Origin: Ulva prolifera
Taxonomy: Eukaryota > Chlorophyta > Ulvophyceae > Ulvales > Ulvaceae
Direction of reading: 5' to 3'
Assembly: GCA_023078555.1 (NCBI GenBank)
Contig: CM041196.1
Location: 11,426,985 to 11,490,984 of the forward strand
DNA length: 64,000 nt
Below, piece after piece: positions 1 through 11,152 of this stretch; within the stretch, counting starts at the first letter, position 1; every line of letters begins with the position of its first letter. The notes beneath the pieces were generated by a model. The model did no database searches. It was given only the letters and a program-made list of their open reading frames with translations, and was not told the origin of the DNA. The translations under genes and the position numbers were made by a program.

Positions 1-248
1 TAAGCCGCCCTCCCCATGTCTCGCACTCTGCACCAATGAGGTGGGCATGCATGACTATCACCCAGGACACCAACGCGACTGCATTGACTGCACGTGCGTA
101 CTTGATCCGACACATGTGGACCTGCAGAGCCGCCGTGATGGTGCTGAAACATGATGCAGGTGCTGGAGAATCAAAACATGGGCATGTCTACGGTCCACCT
201 CCATCAAAGGAAGGTGGCAGGGTGATTTCCCTATCACAAGCGGTCCAA
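1..248. other. 3' flank of Cys-rich gene, no gene seen
   Basis: This stretch lies downstream of the stop codon of the minus-strand Cys-rich gene. It holds only short overlapping open frames with no recognisable domain. It is probably 3' UTR and intergenic DNA. Confidence 0.5.
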
Positions 249-3246
249 TCATATGGTCATGCACGCATCTTCCACGCACACACGGCCCGCGGCGCAAGTC
301 CTCGGCACACATGTTCCGCCCGAGCAGACCTCGCAGGTAGGGCAGATGCCGCCGCTGCATTGGCCGTTGACACACGTTCGCACTCCGCACTCTGCAAGTG
401 GATCGGGAATGCTTGGAGGGGAGGGGGGCAGTGGCACTGAGGGTGTTGTGGGGGTGGTAGGGGTGGTGGGGGTGGTGGGGGTGGTGGGAGTGCCTGGCAC
501 TGTGTCAGGTGAGCTGAGCCTGCACACGTTATCAACGCACGTCCTTCCGGCAGCGCAGACTCGTGGCGCACATGTCCCATTCACACAGACTTGGCAGGTT
601 GGGCATGCACCGCCGGTGCAGACGCCGTTGCGGCAGATCACAACTCCACAAGTAGCCGGGGGGGTGGTCGGGGTGGTGGGGGTGGTGGGGGTGGTGGGAG
701 TGGTCGGGGTGGCGGGAGTGGTGGGAGTGGTGGGAGTGGTCGGGGTGGCGGGAGTGGTCGGGGTGGCGGGAGTGGTCGGGGTGGCGGGAGTTGTTGGGGT
801 TGAGCTGAGCCTGCACACGTTGTCAACGCACGTCCTTCCGGCAGCGCAGACTCGTGGCGCACATGTCCCACCCACGCAGACTTGGCAGGTGGGGCATGCA
901 CCGCCCGTGCAGACGCCGTTGCGGCAGATCACTGGTCCGCAGGTTGCCGGGGGGGTGGCAGGTGTGGAGGGTGTGGAGGGGGTGGTTGGGGTGGAGGGTG
1001 TGGAGGGGGTGGTTGGTGTGGAGGGGGTGGAGGGTGTGGTGGATGATGTGGCGACCTGGCAAACATCATTCACGCAAACCCGTCCAGCGGCGCAGACCCG
1101 TGGCACACACTTGCCACCTGAGCAGACTTGGCAGGTGGGGCATGCATTCCCACTGCACACGCCATTGACGCAGATCACTGCACTGCAGGTGGTAGCCGCG
1201 GACGGGGTCGTTGTTGCCGGGGGAGTGGCTGCTGGGGTCTTTGCTGCCGGGGGTGTGGCTGCCGGGGTCTTTGCTGCCGGAGGTGTGGCTGCTGGGGTCT
1301 TGTTCACACACACGTTGTTTGTGCAGACCTGGTTTGCTGCGCACTGCGTCTTGCACTCGCCGCCGACGCACGTGCTGCAAGCTGGGCAGGTCTTCGGCAC
1401 ACACTTGTTGCCCACGCAGACATCACAGCCGGAGCACGCGGACTGCTCACTGCAGACGCCGTTGATGCACACAGTCCCTCCGCAGCCGGTCCTGCCGGAG
1501 ACGGTCTTGCCCCCGCCGGTGCTCTTGTTGCCGATGACAACCTTGCTGCCCCCGGTGTCCTTGCTGCCGACAACAACAGTCTTGCCACCGACGCACTGGC
1601 CGGCGCTGCAGGTTGTGCCGGCGGGGCAGACCTTGGGGACTCCCTTGCAGGCTCCGGTGAAGGGGTCACACGTGTCGTTGTCGGTGCACGCGTCGCCGTC
1701 ATCACAGTTCCCGGGGACGATGTCGACCTGCACAGCACAATCCGATTGCCAGGAGTTAATCAGAGGTGAACCTGCAGTCGTGCAGTGCATCAGGCGCAAA
1801 TCGAGATTCACCGGGTCTGTCAATCTAAGAAGTGCACATGTCAATGGAGAAGGCCTTTGAGCGCTAGCAAACAGGCGTGCACGCTCGAAGATCAGTTGTT
1901 CCGCGATTTCAGCACTCTAATGCATTGACGCCAGTAACGATTCTCAACGTTCTACATTGGCACCAGACCACGCACACAGTGGCTCAGCTGTTGGCAGGCA
2001 CAGTAGCACGGACTATGTCACAGTTTAGCTGCCCATGTAAACTGAGCACTAGTGATGGGGTCACAGCGCACGTGGCTGCCCAAGAAAGCATGAGCCACGT
2101 GCGGTCCAGACATACTAGTGCCCCCCAGACACCCACTCATGCGCCCGGATGGCATGATGGAATATGTGGCATGCACAGCATCAATCCTGGACCGATGCGA
2201 CATGAGCAAAGCATTGCCATGCATGCACCTGATGCAATGCAGCACAAACCATGGTACACACCTTGCACGCCTTGTCTGACTCACTGCAGAAGGCGCGGCC
2301 GCACTGCGCGTCGATGGCCCCGAAGGGGGTCTTGCTGCAGTCTACGGGCGTGCCGGCGACGCACATAGCTTTGGCATTGCAGGTCTCTGCGCCATTGCAG
2401 AAGGATGCGTCTGGGCACGCCTTGCCCACGTCCGCCACGTTCTGCACAGGTGCACGAAACCGCGATCAGCAAAAAGATGCACGTCTTGGGTCTGTTGTCT
2501 CAGAATACATACTTTCGAATTCATGGGAGCCGTTGGTGACATGCATATGGCTCAGCACCACCACTGGTGACGTTTACGATTGTCCCGCTGGTGCTGACCA
2601 CCCTAGATCACTATCGATATCATTGCCATCTGAAGCCCTGCACCCGAACCCCGAACACCGCGGAGCACAGTGGGCATGCAGGCACAGTAGCGAGGCACAC
2701 ATAGACAGGGCACGATAATGCACCTACATTCGGGTACATACAAGACAGCGTGTGCACCCATGATGATGCCAAATCTTGATCAGGGGTGTGCAAGAAGAAA
2801 CCACCACACACAGCAATCAAAAGCATGGCAGCGGTCTCCCCCCAGGCCTGATGTCAGGTGCAACCAGCTCATGACAGCTGTTATATTCAACATGCATAAT
2901 GGGGAAGTGCTTGAAGCATGGAGGCTGCCATGGGAAGCAGAAAAGCACTGTCCAGCATGCTCACGCTAGGCGGAGTCAGATGTAGGATAACAAGACCAGA
3001 ATGACCAAAACAAGACAAGAACAAGCTTGCTCTGGTCTAGACTGGAACTGATGCAGCTACGGACTGCAGGAATGTCGGGACGCACCCAACCATTCTCGCA
3101 CTTCTCGCAGATGCCGAGGTGCGCGCACTCGTCAACTACTGTCACCGGGGCTGCGCCTTTAGTGGTCTTCGTGGTCATGCCTCCAACGGACGTCGAGCTC
3201 ATCGACATCGACGAGGCCGTCACAGTGCCATGGCCAGCCGCAGCAC
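249..3246 (-). CDS. Cys-rich modular protein with Thr/Pro linkers (5' end missing)
   Basis: Three exons on the minus strand join in frame: 3246-3086, 2441-2262 and 1727-249. Donors are GTGCGT and GTGTGT; acceptors are GTGCAG, TGTGCAG and CTGTGCAG. All junctions are phase 0 except the first acceptor, which is phase 2. The visible part is about 605 residues and is secreted-protein-like. The first exon has a CAHLGICEKCENGW stretch. The second has a CNGAETC-type Cys cluster. The third starts with a CDDGDACTDNDTC segment, followed by four to five repeats of a roughly 45-residue Cys module containing CRNGVCTGGACPTCQVC. The modules are separated by long Thr-Thr-Pro / Thr-Pro-Ala linkers, probably O-glycosylated spacers. 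The architecture suggests an extracellular matrix or cell-surface protein, but no family is assigned. The start codon and any signal peptide must lie upstream of 3246 and were not found. The plus strand is also open over 253-1860; that is a shadow of the repeats. Confidence 0.72.
425..1290. repeat. GGGGTGGTG-type degenerate microsatellites encoding Thr/Pro linkers
   Basis: Four G/T-rich triplet-based arrays (near 430-500, 655-805, 950-1045 and 1200-1290) alternate with the Cys modules of the minus-strand gene. Read on the minus strand they encode Thr-Thr-Pro, Ala-Thr-Pro or Ser-Thr-Pro runs of different lengths. Their length differences look like slippage within the coding sequence. Confidence 0.75.
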
Positions 3247-6200
3247 CTGCACATCAACATTCTGTAACATGAAAATACATGAAAATTCCATTTTTCTGTG
3301 CTGGTACCTGCCTCTCCGCCTTTGTCATCCCATCAAAGACACCAACATCAACATCCTCCTTGTGATAGCGGCTGCCTATGACATGGGCTTTCACACTGAG
3401 GTGGAGGGACACAGGTCTACTGACAGGCAGGCTGACGTGTGCAGCGCTAATCGTCGTCGGTCACCTGTAGCCATGCATGGCTCATAAGGGGCATGACAGA
3501 TCAACACCACACACCCAGAATGGGGATGGACTGGACGGAGTAGATGTGCAGACAGCCACAGAGAAGAGCAGAAGGCAGCACAACACGCCCATCACATAAA
3601 CCCATGCAACAGGTCCAGGGTAGCAATGCTCGCATCGCCCACATCACCCCATGCCGTACTCTGTACAAATTTGAGCTCTGCAGATGGCTGAAAGACAGCA
3701 TTGGGCCACCAGACCCAATCACATCAGATTGGGGGGGGGGGGGGGGGGGGGGGGCTGCAACCAACAGTATACCTGCCTACACTGCACGTCAGTGACTGCA
3801 ACAAGGACAGGGAGTGAGGAGACGAGTGGGCAGATAGAACACACCAACAGTGCACAGCGTGGCCACAAGGGCAACATGAGCCAATACGCGTAGCACCATC
3901 CTTCAATCCGCGCCTTAGTTAAGTATGGACCGTCCTGCACATCAGCACCCTTTCTGAGGTGTTATTCTGAATGATCACATAATTGTGCGGGATGGTATCA
4001 GCGCATGTGTGGTAGCATGCTCAGGGGGGAGATGGTGTCTGTCTGAGGAGAGGGTGTTAGGGAAAGGTGGAGCCGGGGGCGTGATTGGCAATGCTTGGAC
4101 TGGCCACAAAGCATACGCAAATTTTTGTGTGGTTATAGAGATGGACAGATGAGCTGAGTAGTGGTAACAGAAATACAGCATCGCAGAGGATCCTCACGGA
4201 TGCTGTTTGTGGCTCTTTATGAGACTTCTTTGCGAATGGGTGGAGAGTTGCGGCTGCCAATGCTTCCTGAATGTGCATGAGTGGTATGTTCATGTGGACA
4301 TGTGTGTGGAAGCTATTTCTGAGGAGACCCTAGTGCTGCATTTGTTTGTTTGGTCTTTGTGTACTTATCAGCTGCACATGCATGTGTGGTTGCTGGTACA
4401 CCAAATCACAGTGGGAACTCAAGCCAGCTGCACAGCTGCTGCAGATCAGCAGTGCCATGATGACTGCCAAAGCATACGGTGCTGATGCCATGGTGAAGTC
4501 AGGTCAGCAGCTTTGTCAACCTACTCAGATTCTGATCTCATGACCTCCCAGCTGGTCCCTAGGGACTGGCCACTGTCAACCTGTCAAAGCTGCAGACGAT
4601 TGTGCGGGTTTCAAACAGGTGCGTATGATTCATCACTCATGCTTGTGAGATCACGCAAAGGCGCGTACAGCAACTCCCCTCGCAACGTCACTGGCAACAC
4701 CCGCAGACTGGCCCCTCAAGGAGTCGATCCGTGCACCCTCGACAGTCCGACCTGTCATGACACCCCTTGACCCACGCGGGACCCAGCTGCAGCGCACGTG
4801 CTGGCGACCCTGTTCGATCGCCGCATGGCTACGCAGGCCTCCCTGACGACTGAAACCGAGCATGCCTTGCTATGCAACCCATAGCACGGTACCCTGTCAG
4901 TCATATAAGATATTATTGATTTCATCTTCTGTCATCCTGTGCATCTGTAGCGATCGATGACGATGCTACATTTCTGTGACGGATCTTCAACACTCAGATA
5001 AAATAACATGTTACATGTGAACTGCGATGTGAAGCTGTACATATCTACACCTTCGGCGGCACGGGATGCGCATCCGGGGTCTTTGGCGCACTCAATACAT
5101 GCGAAAATGCACTGGCGCGTGGATCTCACCTGGAACCGGGAGCAGCTGCCCAGGCATACGCATGTATATATGGCATGTCGGAAGCATGATGTTACAGGGC
5201 ATCACCATTAGGTGGCACCATGCACCAGTTCATACAATGGCCGGGTAGGTGTAACTAAACGAATGCAACAGCGGTCTCGCCAAGCTAAACCCTGCTACAT
5301 CACCGTCACAAACGGTTTCGCGGAAGCATGGACGGTCCGATGACATGCACAGGGGAACAGGTACAGACTGACATATGCATGTCACAAGTATGCCCAAAGC
5401 AGCGTCCACATACACGGCTACACGGCGTGAAAGGACAGTCAAGAGCCTGGCCGTCAAGGGCCATGGAAGCGAGAACATCATCAAAACTCGCTCCGAGTCG
5501 ACACGTGGATCTGAATAGATATAACCGTGAAACCGAACGAACAGTAATCGGCTCACGTTCGCGCATACGCAACTTCAGCATGCGCAAGCACAAACCAGAT
5601 CTAGACAGATCGATCTGTCGACTGGAAGCGCAGGTCCCCGCGATACAATTGTCCTTAGGCATACAGACATTGCATCGCATGCCATATGCTGAGAATTGAG
5701 ACACTCAAACATCAGTTCTCGACGCGATTCGCGTTAAATGTGCATCAATCTGTGCGACACGGAGACCCGGCAGTCCGGCGTTGATGGATCAGCCAACGTT
5801 CAACGACCTGAGAGAGGTCGCCTGAGGCAGGGTTGGTATACCTGAGAGGAGTTCGATCGGGCAGGTATCGACGCGTTTTCTGTCACTGTCGCTGCGGAGG
5901 GGCAGCGCTGGGATGTATCCACATCAGCGCTCTTCATTCCGCTCGCGCAGGGGCCGCAGTACGGATTCGATCAGGAACTGTCTTCTTGCGCTATGCCGTG
6001 GTGTACACGTCCGCTCGTCTGTGCCAGGTGCAGGCAGCAGCAGACCCGATCCGCAGCGTACTGCGTGGTCACACGTTAAAGTCTAGCTGGACCGCGTATG
6101 CCCGGAACTGCTACGACCATGTGAAGAATCAAACCTAGCAGCGACGCTGCCGCAGAGAAACCGATTCCAGGCTTGCCTCAAGCTGCGGCGCGCTGCTGAT

Positions 6201-8145
6201 GTGTATGTGCGTGCTGGTACCGTGCGAGCTGCTAGGGCCGGGTCACGCTTCGGCAACATACCACGTACTGCAGTGCTACGCGGAAACATTTACTGCGCTA
6301 CGTCTCAAACATTTGTTCTTTTGACAAGGAGCCGAAAGTCGCCGATCGTGATCGGAGGGCGTGTCAGGCTGCGACAAACGGGGCTTGTCATTTCGTGTGG
6401 ACATGGGCTGCGCTGTGATGCCTGCTGGGCGAGCCGGATGATGAGCGCCGAGGCCTCTGCACCAATGCAGCAGAGAGACATGTCCAGATAGTTTTGGCAA
6501 CTCGACACCGTTGTGAAAACAATATCAAGTGCTGATCCACGAACGCTTGTAGCTCCGACCGCGCACATGGTCCCGGAGCTAAGAGCATCAATACTCTATT
6601 GTCCCTCGTCTGCCCGGGCTGGGTGACCTCAGAGGCATTCGAATTCATGATCGCAAAACTTGTACAAGTATACACAGAACTAATATCGGTCCCAGATCAA
6701 CTTTCACACGCAGGGCCGCATTGCAGTTGCAACAGCTACAGAAAGCACGTGCACTTTGTAAATGGTTGTGACGTCGCACGTTGCACCTCACCAGAAATGC
6801 ATAAATGCAGGCGTAGCCAAGTCACGACCGGCATCTCACAAGTCAGGTGTCACTACAGAAGAGATATGGATGAATCTGGAGGTGTCAACAAGATTTCAAA
6901 ACAAGGACACAACTCTGGTCGCAGCTTTCTTTCGTCGTGCCGTGATGCGCCCCGAAAGAGAGCTAGGAAGCGCTTCGACGCGATCCCGCACTCGACGCAG
7001 CATACCGCAGCATACGGGGCATCTCAGAACAAGATATCAGGATAAGAATACTCACCTACTGCAGGATCGTTGCTGAAGGCTGGCCTGATGGGCGCTGGAA
7101 CTCGAAGCGCTAGTCTGCCGTGTAGGGGAAGGTGCTCGACGGTATCAATTCTGTGGCAGCACGAACGGATCGAAGCGGCTATACGAATCTCGAAGCGGGG
7201 TACTGCCGCGGTAATGCAGTCCGGGTACAGCTCGTAGGCCAACAGTTGTAAGCGAGCATATATACGCGTGCTCGCAAGCACTGCAGCTGGCGCGCATGAA
7301 GGCGAGTGGGGATTGATGCGCTCGTTCAGGGAGCAACGATCTCATGCGGTGAGGCTCCGGTAGCCACTTCACTCGTGTGTCAGTGCTGACACGTGCGCCG
7401 CGATATACCGGCTAAAGCCTTCGTTCCACGCTCTCGGATTACAGACGGATGAGTGGGCCTGGAGCAAATCTAGATCTAACGCAATATCAGAGTCCCACTC
7501 ACAAGCTCGCATACAGGGCATCGCTACTGCAAACAACGTGCCTTCAGCCTGGAATCTCATTCTGAGATCTTGAGAAATTTCGAGGCATGTCAAGATCACG
7601 ATTCGCGCTCAGTCTGGAAGCATGGTTGCACTTGTCAATGCGTCGTGGCGCAGAAAAAAGTGCGGCCCTTGGAGGTTTTGTATGCACACATGTTTGCATG
7701 CACAGCATGCATGCAAGGCTGTACACACCCTGCTGCTGCTGTGTGAACTTCTCAAACCCCTGCACTGGGCCCACCTGGGGTTGTAATCCCATAGACTTTG
7801 CCTAATGTATATACAATGCCAGACCTAGGACAGACAGCTTCACTGCCTGATGCCTTGTGAGACCTCGTCACTGAGGAGCACTTGACATGGCTGGCCTATG
7901 CATGTGGCATCCCAAGCCCAGCTGAGAACTACATATATTATATTGCCACTAGGAGAAAACCCTTGGCAAATTGGAGCAGTGGACTGGGGCGGCCCGGCGG
8001 CCAAGTGCCTGCCAGAAGCAGCTGCAGGGTGGCAGATAGCAAGCTTCAAGCCATCCATCGATATCAATCCAGGTTTCAAACGAGTGTTCGTCACGACCAA
8101 CAGATATCTATAAAGCTATTGAGCACCCCGTGACCACTGGTAGTG
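3247..8145. other. long stretch without a convincing gene
   Basis: Only short overlapping frames are seen, none with a recognisable domain or a consistent exon chain. The 5' exon or exons of the Cys-rich gene may lie in the first part. Sequence is rich in TGCATG/ATGCAT motifs. Apart from the G tract, no structured repeat was found. Confidence 0.4.
3731..3754. repeat. G24 homopolymer tract
   Basis: An uninterrupted run of 24 G on the plus strand, flanked by AGATT and CTGCA. It is intergenic. Such tracts can form G-quadruplexes and are prone to slippage and assembly error. Confidence 0.9.
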
Positions 8146-8225
8146 ACACACATCGGCGATTGTGCTTCCTCGTTATCCAACCGGCCCCTCCGGCTTTGTC
8201 CTTGTAACACACATCGGCAATTGTG
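8146..8225 (+). mobile_element. 42-bp LINE-C tail insertion with 19-bp target duplication
   Basis: Direct repeats at 8146-8164 and 8207-8225 (ACACACATCGGCRATTGTG, 18 of 19 identical) flank 42 bp (8165-8206). The insert ends in CCGGCTTTGTCCTTGTA, matching the 3' ends of the LINE-C copies at 21.0-21.7 kb and 55.0 kb. This is the signature of target-primed reverse transcription with extreme 5' truncation. Orientation is plus. Confidence 0.85.
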
Positions 8226-9030
8226 ATCCTGGCAGTCCGCAGCTCTCTGAGTCCATGGACTGTCAGAGCCCATGGCCTGTCAGAGCCCATGGCCACTGCG
8301 GATCTGGCTAAATCGCCTCTGCTTCACTTTCGCATGCATACGTGTCCACAAGCAGGAGGCCCAGAGAATGCCCAGGTGTGGCCACAGGGGTACACAGTTT
8401 GCCCATGCGGGCAGCATCGGCCACAGCCGCCACCATGCGACTGGGATGCATCCCCAGCAAGCCAGGCCACGGTGCAGTCCCGGGCCACAATGACCTCCAC
8501 GCTTCAATTAATTGCAATTGTTGCAACATGCAAGTTGCAAGCCAAAAACTGTTGCATGGCCACGGGTGCACCCGTAGTCCGGGGCAGATGATAGCCACAG
8601 GCCGAGCGTGCACGATCATCGGAAGCGGATGTGTGGCGCTTTCGCTGCAGTTTCCATGGGATGGACGGCCAGCCAGCTCACAGCTGGGAGTGGGCCTTCA
8701 CGTGAGAGCATGCATGCAGCAAAATTCCACTTGCCTGCTGTGCGGATGTCTGTGGCCATCTCAATTCGGATGCCCACGAACCCCGTCTTCTGCCTTTGAC
8801 ACAGGCGCACATGCATGCCCACGGCAGCTGCAAATGAGTCTGCGCGGAGTCGAGACAGGGCACATCCGGTGCGGTCTCCCACAGGCTAATGCGCTGCAGA
8901 GCATCTAGATCTGCACATGCGTTCACATGCACTGGCACACTGTACGACAGGTGCAAGATCTCCGGAGGGGAGGGGAATGCTCAGGCACACACAAAACCAG
9001 GCATGTGAAAACAACAGGGCAACAGGGCGC
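8226..9030. other. open frames on both strands, no supported gene
   Basis: Frames of 60-190 codons overlap on both strands (for example 8342-8908 plus and 8616-8882 minus). None shows a domain, a signal peptide or a splice chain. Perhaps a degenerate coding remnant. Confidence 0.25.
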
Positions 9031-9205
9031 TGGAGCAACATGGGCTTCTCGGCTCGCCCCCATAAAAAAAGGGCCTGGAGGACGCGATCCTGCCGGGCTG
9101 AGGTGTGGGCGCGGTTGTGATTTGGTTGTGTTTATGGTGCTGTTGTTTCGGATTGGATTCTTTTGTGGTGTTGTCTTCTCCCGTTTACTATTCTGGAAAA
9201 GAGAT
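9031..9205 (+). mobile_element. 5'-truncated LINE-A 3' end
   Basis: The segment has the LINE-A C-terminal codons (…LEDAILPG then stop), followed by a GT-rich 3' UTR. It ends in a diverged form of the LINE-A tail (TTGTCTTCTCCCGTTTACT). It is closest in organisation to 36.42-36.60 kb. No target duplication was found, so it may be old. Confidence 0.6.
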
Positions 9206-9326
9206 GGGAGGGGCGCGGAAGGGCGTACGTTGGAGTACACGTGCAATGTTTGTTACTAACAAGTAGAGGGGCCAATAATGGCCCCTGCAGGCATGGGCTG
9301 GCCGGCTGGCCGGGCCGGGCGGGAGA

Positions 9327-9421
9327 CGGGGCCCTGAGATCTCAGGGCCCCGACGGGCCTGTGGTGCACCTCTAGATCTGGCCCGTCCAGTACTGACGTC
9401 AGATCTAGAGGTGCACCACAG
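9327..9421. repeat. two adjacent perfect palindromes
   Basis: A 26-bp perfect palindrome (9327-9352, centred on GAGATCTC) is followed by a hairpin with 22-bp perfect arms (9359-9380 and 9400-9421) and a 19-nt loop. The second arm contains CTCTAGATCT. Both can extrude as cruciforms or fold as RNA hairpins. They could be a foldback element; no target duplication was found. Confidence 0.85.
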
Positions 9422-11044
9422 CATGCAGAGCTAAGGTGCTGTGCAAAGGTCGGAAAACGAGTATGGCTTAAGCTTGCATGGAATGCATCAGCATTGTCCT
9501 GATCCTACTGAAATTTCATGAAAGAGCCGGCTCCTGAGCAAGCATATGCATGCGGCAGTACAGCCCTCAGCCCACGAGCCCTTCAGTCAAAAGGGACACC
9601 GGCCCAAGGGCCGTTCAGGTTCCTTGTAGTGTGAGCACCTGGGGTGGCGGAGGCGGAGAAGGCGCCTCCCACTTGCAAGCAGCCTGAATTCGAGGGGGCA
9701 GCTAGCCTGAAAATTATTAGAAGGGGCCGGAACGGGCGGTGAGGTCTCCCTGCGCGTCTATCACCCCCCACTAACTATTTTCGTTTGAAAGCATCCATGG
9801 TCGACCGCGATCGTTTGGGCTGACTCGTCTGCATGCCATTGCGTGGAGCTCACGCACTCCGAGACAGGCTGATCTTTTCGTTTCCAAGATCACGTGAGCA
9901 CCATGCGCCCCTGTGACCTCATCTATGGCACCTGGACGTCGACGGCAGGAACGCCCAGCTTCGCATTCACATCGCGCGTTCACCGGCTGTGAACTCGTAT
10001 GCACATGGGCACTTTTGTGTTCACTTTTAGTGAGTTCCGTCGAACCATGTGAAAATCGAAGGAACACGTGCGTTTGGTTGCAATCGCGGACGGTGCACCT
10101 TACAACCAACGGCTTGGCCTGAGACTCGGAACGTAGCTTTTCGATTGATACGGCTAGCATCGGATACGGGTGCGGAATGGGCTGTTTGCCACAGGCGTGA
10201 TTGATTGACGTGGGCAGTGCAGTAATCGGACTGGGGTGCCAGTACTGTAGCTATAGCCACAAGCACCGTGCCACAAGCACCGTGACGGTGCTTGTGGCAC
10301 GGTGCTTGTGGTGGGTGCGCTCGTGGTGGCACTGTGGTGCGAGGGCACGCATGCACATATATCACTGCCATGGCATACCTACTCATTTGTAATCGCAGAA
10401 CAGTAGTAGTAAAGCAGACACATACCTGACGCGAGATGGCTACTGCCATGGCACGAGGGGAGTGCAAGGTGCGCACAAGCTTAAGGTGCACTGTGTGCCG
10501 GCGGTTTGGGGGACAGTGTTGTATCGATCGATATCATTTTTATTTTTATTTTGCTTGACAAATACAAGATGGAATGCCGCACCCGAAATATTCTGGTGAT
10601 GACCGACTCTGTTCGAGCTCACGGCCCAGGGGCTCCAGCAGATTTGGTCGTGGCCACGCGTGGTGATGCAGTTCTGCACGGAAGATCACGTCGACTTTGT
10701 TGTCTCTTTTGCACGTACGTCGACTCTGTTGTCATCCCAAACGCACACGTGTGCACATGGGCAGTGAACCTGTGGCTGTCTTTCTGCTGCGGGACGGTCA
10801 CCGGCTGCGGCGCTGCCTGCCTGTCCGCCCATGTGCTGTAGCACGTGCACCATATATAATGCATTGAAGATGCACCAGAAGACGAAGATCAGGACAGGCT
10901 GGTCCACCCAGAAGACGACAGGCTGGTCCACAGCCACAGCCACACCCAGGAGGACCGCAGCTGACGACTCGTCAGTGCCGAGCCTGCTGGCCGCGTTGTG
11001 CCACTTCGAATTCGTGAAGCAGCTGCGATCCGGGGTCAGATCGT
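9422..11044. other. no gene seen; one strong hairpin inside
   Basis: Short overlapping frames only. The main structure is the 10257-10311 hairpin listed separately. Confidence 0.4.
10257..10311. repeat. perfect 26-bp-arm hairpin with 3-nt loop
   Basis: Arms 10257-10282 and 10286-10311 are exact reverse complements around a TGA loop. Each arm is itself a tandem double of CCACAAGCACCGTG. A perfect long-arm, near-zero-loop palindrome is normally unstable, so it is probably recent or actively regenerated. Confidence 0.9.
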
Positions 11045-11152
11045 CACATATCGACAGTGAATTACAAAAGAGTGAACGGGAGAAAACAAACACTGAAACC
11101 GAATCTCATCCGAATCAACTTCAACACACACACTCACACATATCGACAGTGA
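11045..11152 (-). mobile_element. 76-bp LINE-A tail with 16-bp target duplication
   Basis: Direct repeats CACATATCGACAGTGA at 11045-11060 and 11137-11152 are identical. They flank 76 bp (11061-11136) made of the LINE-A 3' tail in minus orientation (starts ATTACAAAAGAGTGAACGGG). Only the 3' terminus was inserted; no coding sequence is present. Confidence 0.92.

Noticed and set aside
253-1860. 535-codon plus-strand frame over the Cys-rich gene
   Set aside because: It is the complement of a triplet-repetitive coding region. The minus frame has regularly spaced Cys modules and matching splice sites; the plus translation (Val-Gly runs) has neither.
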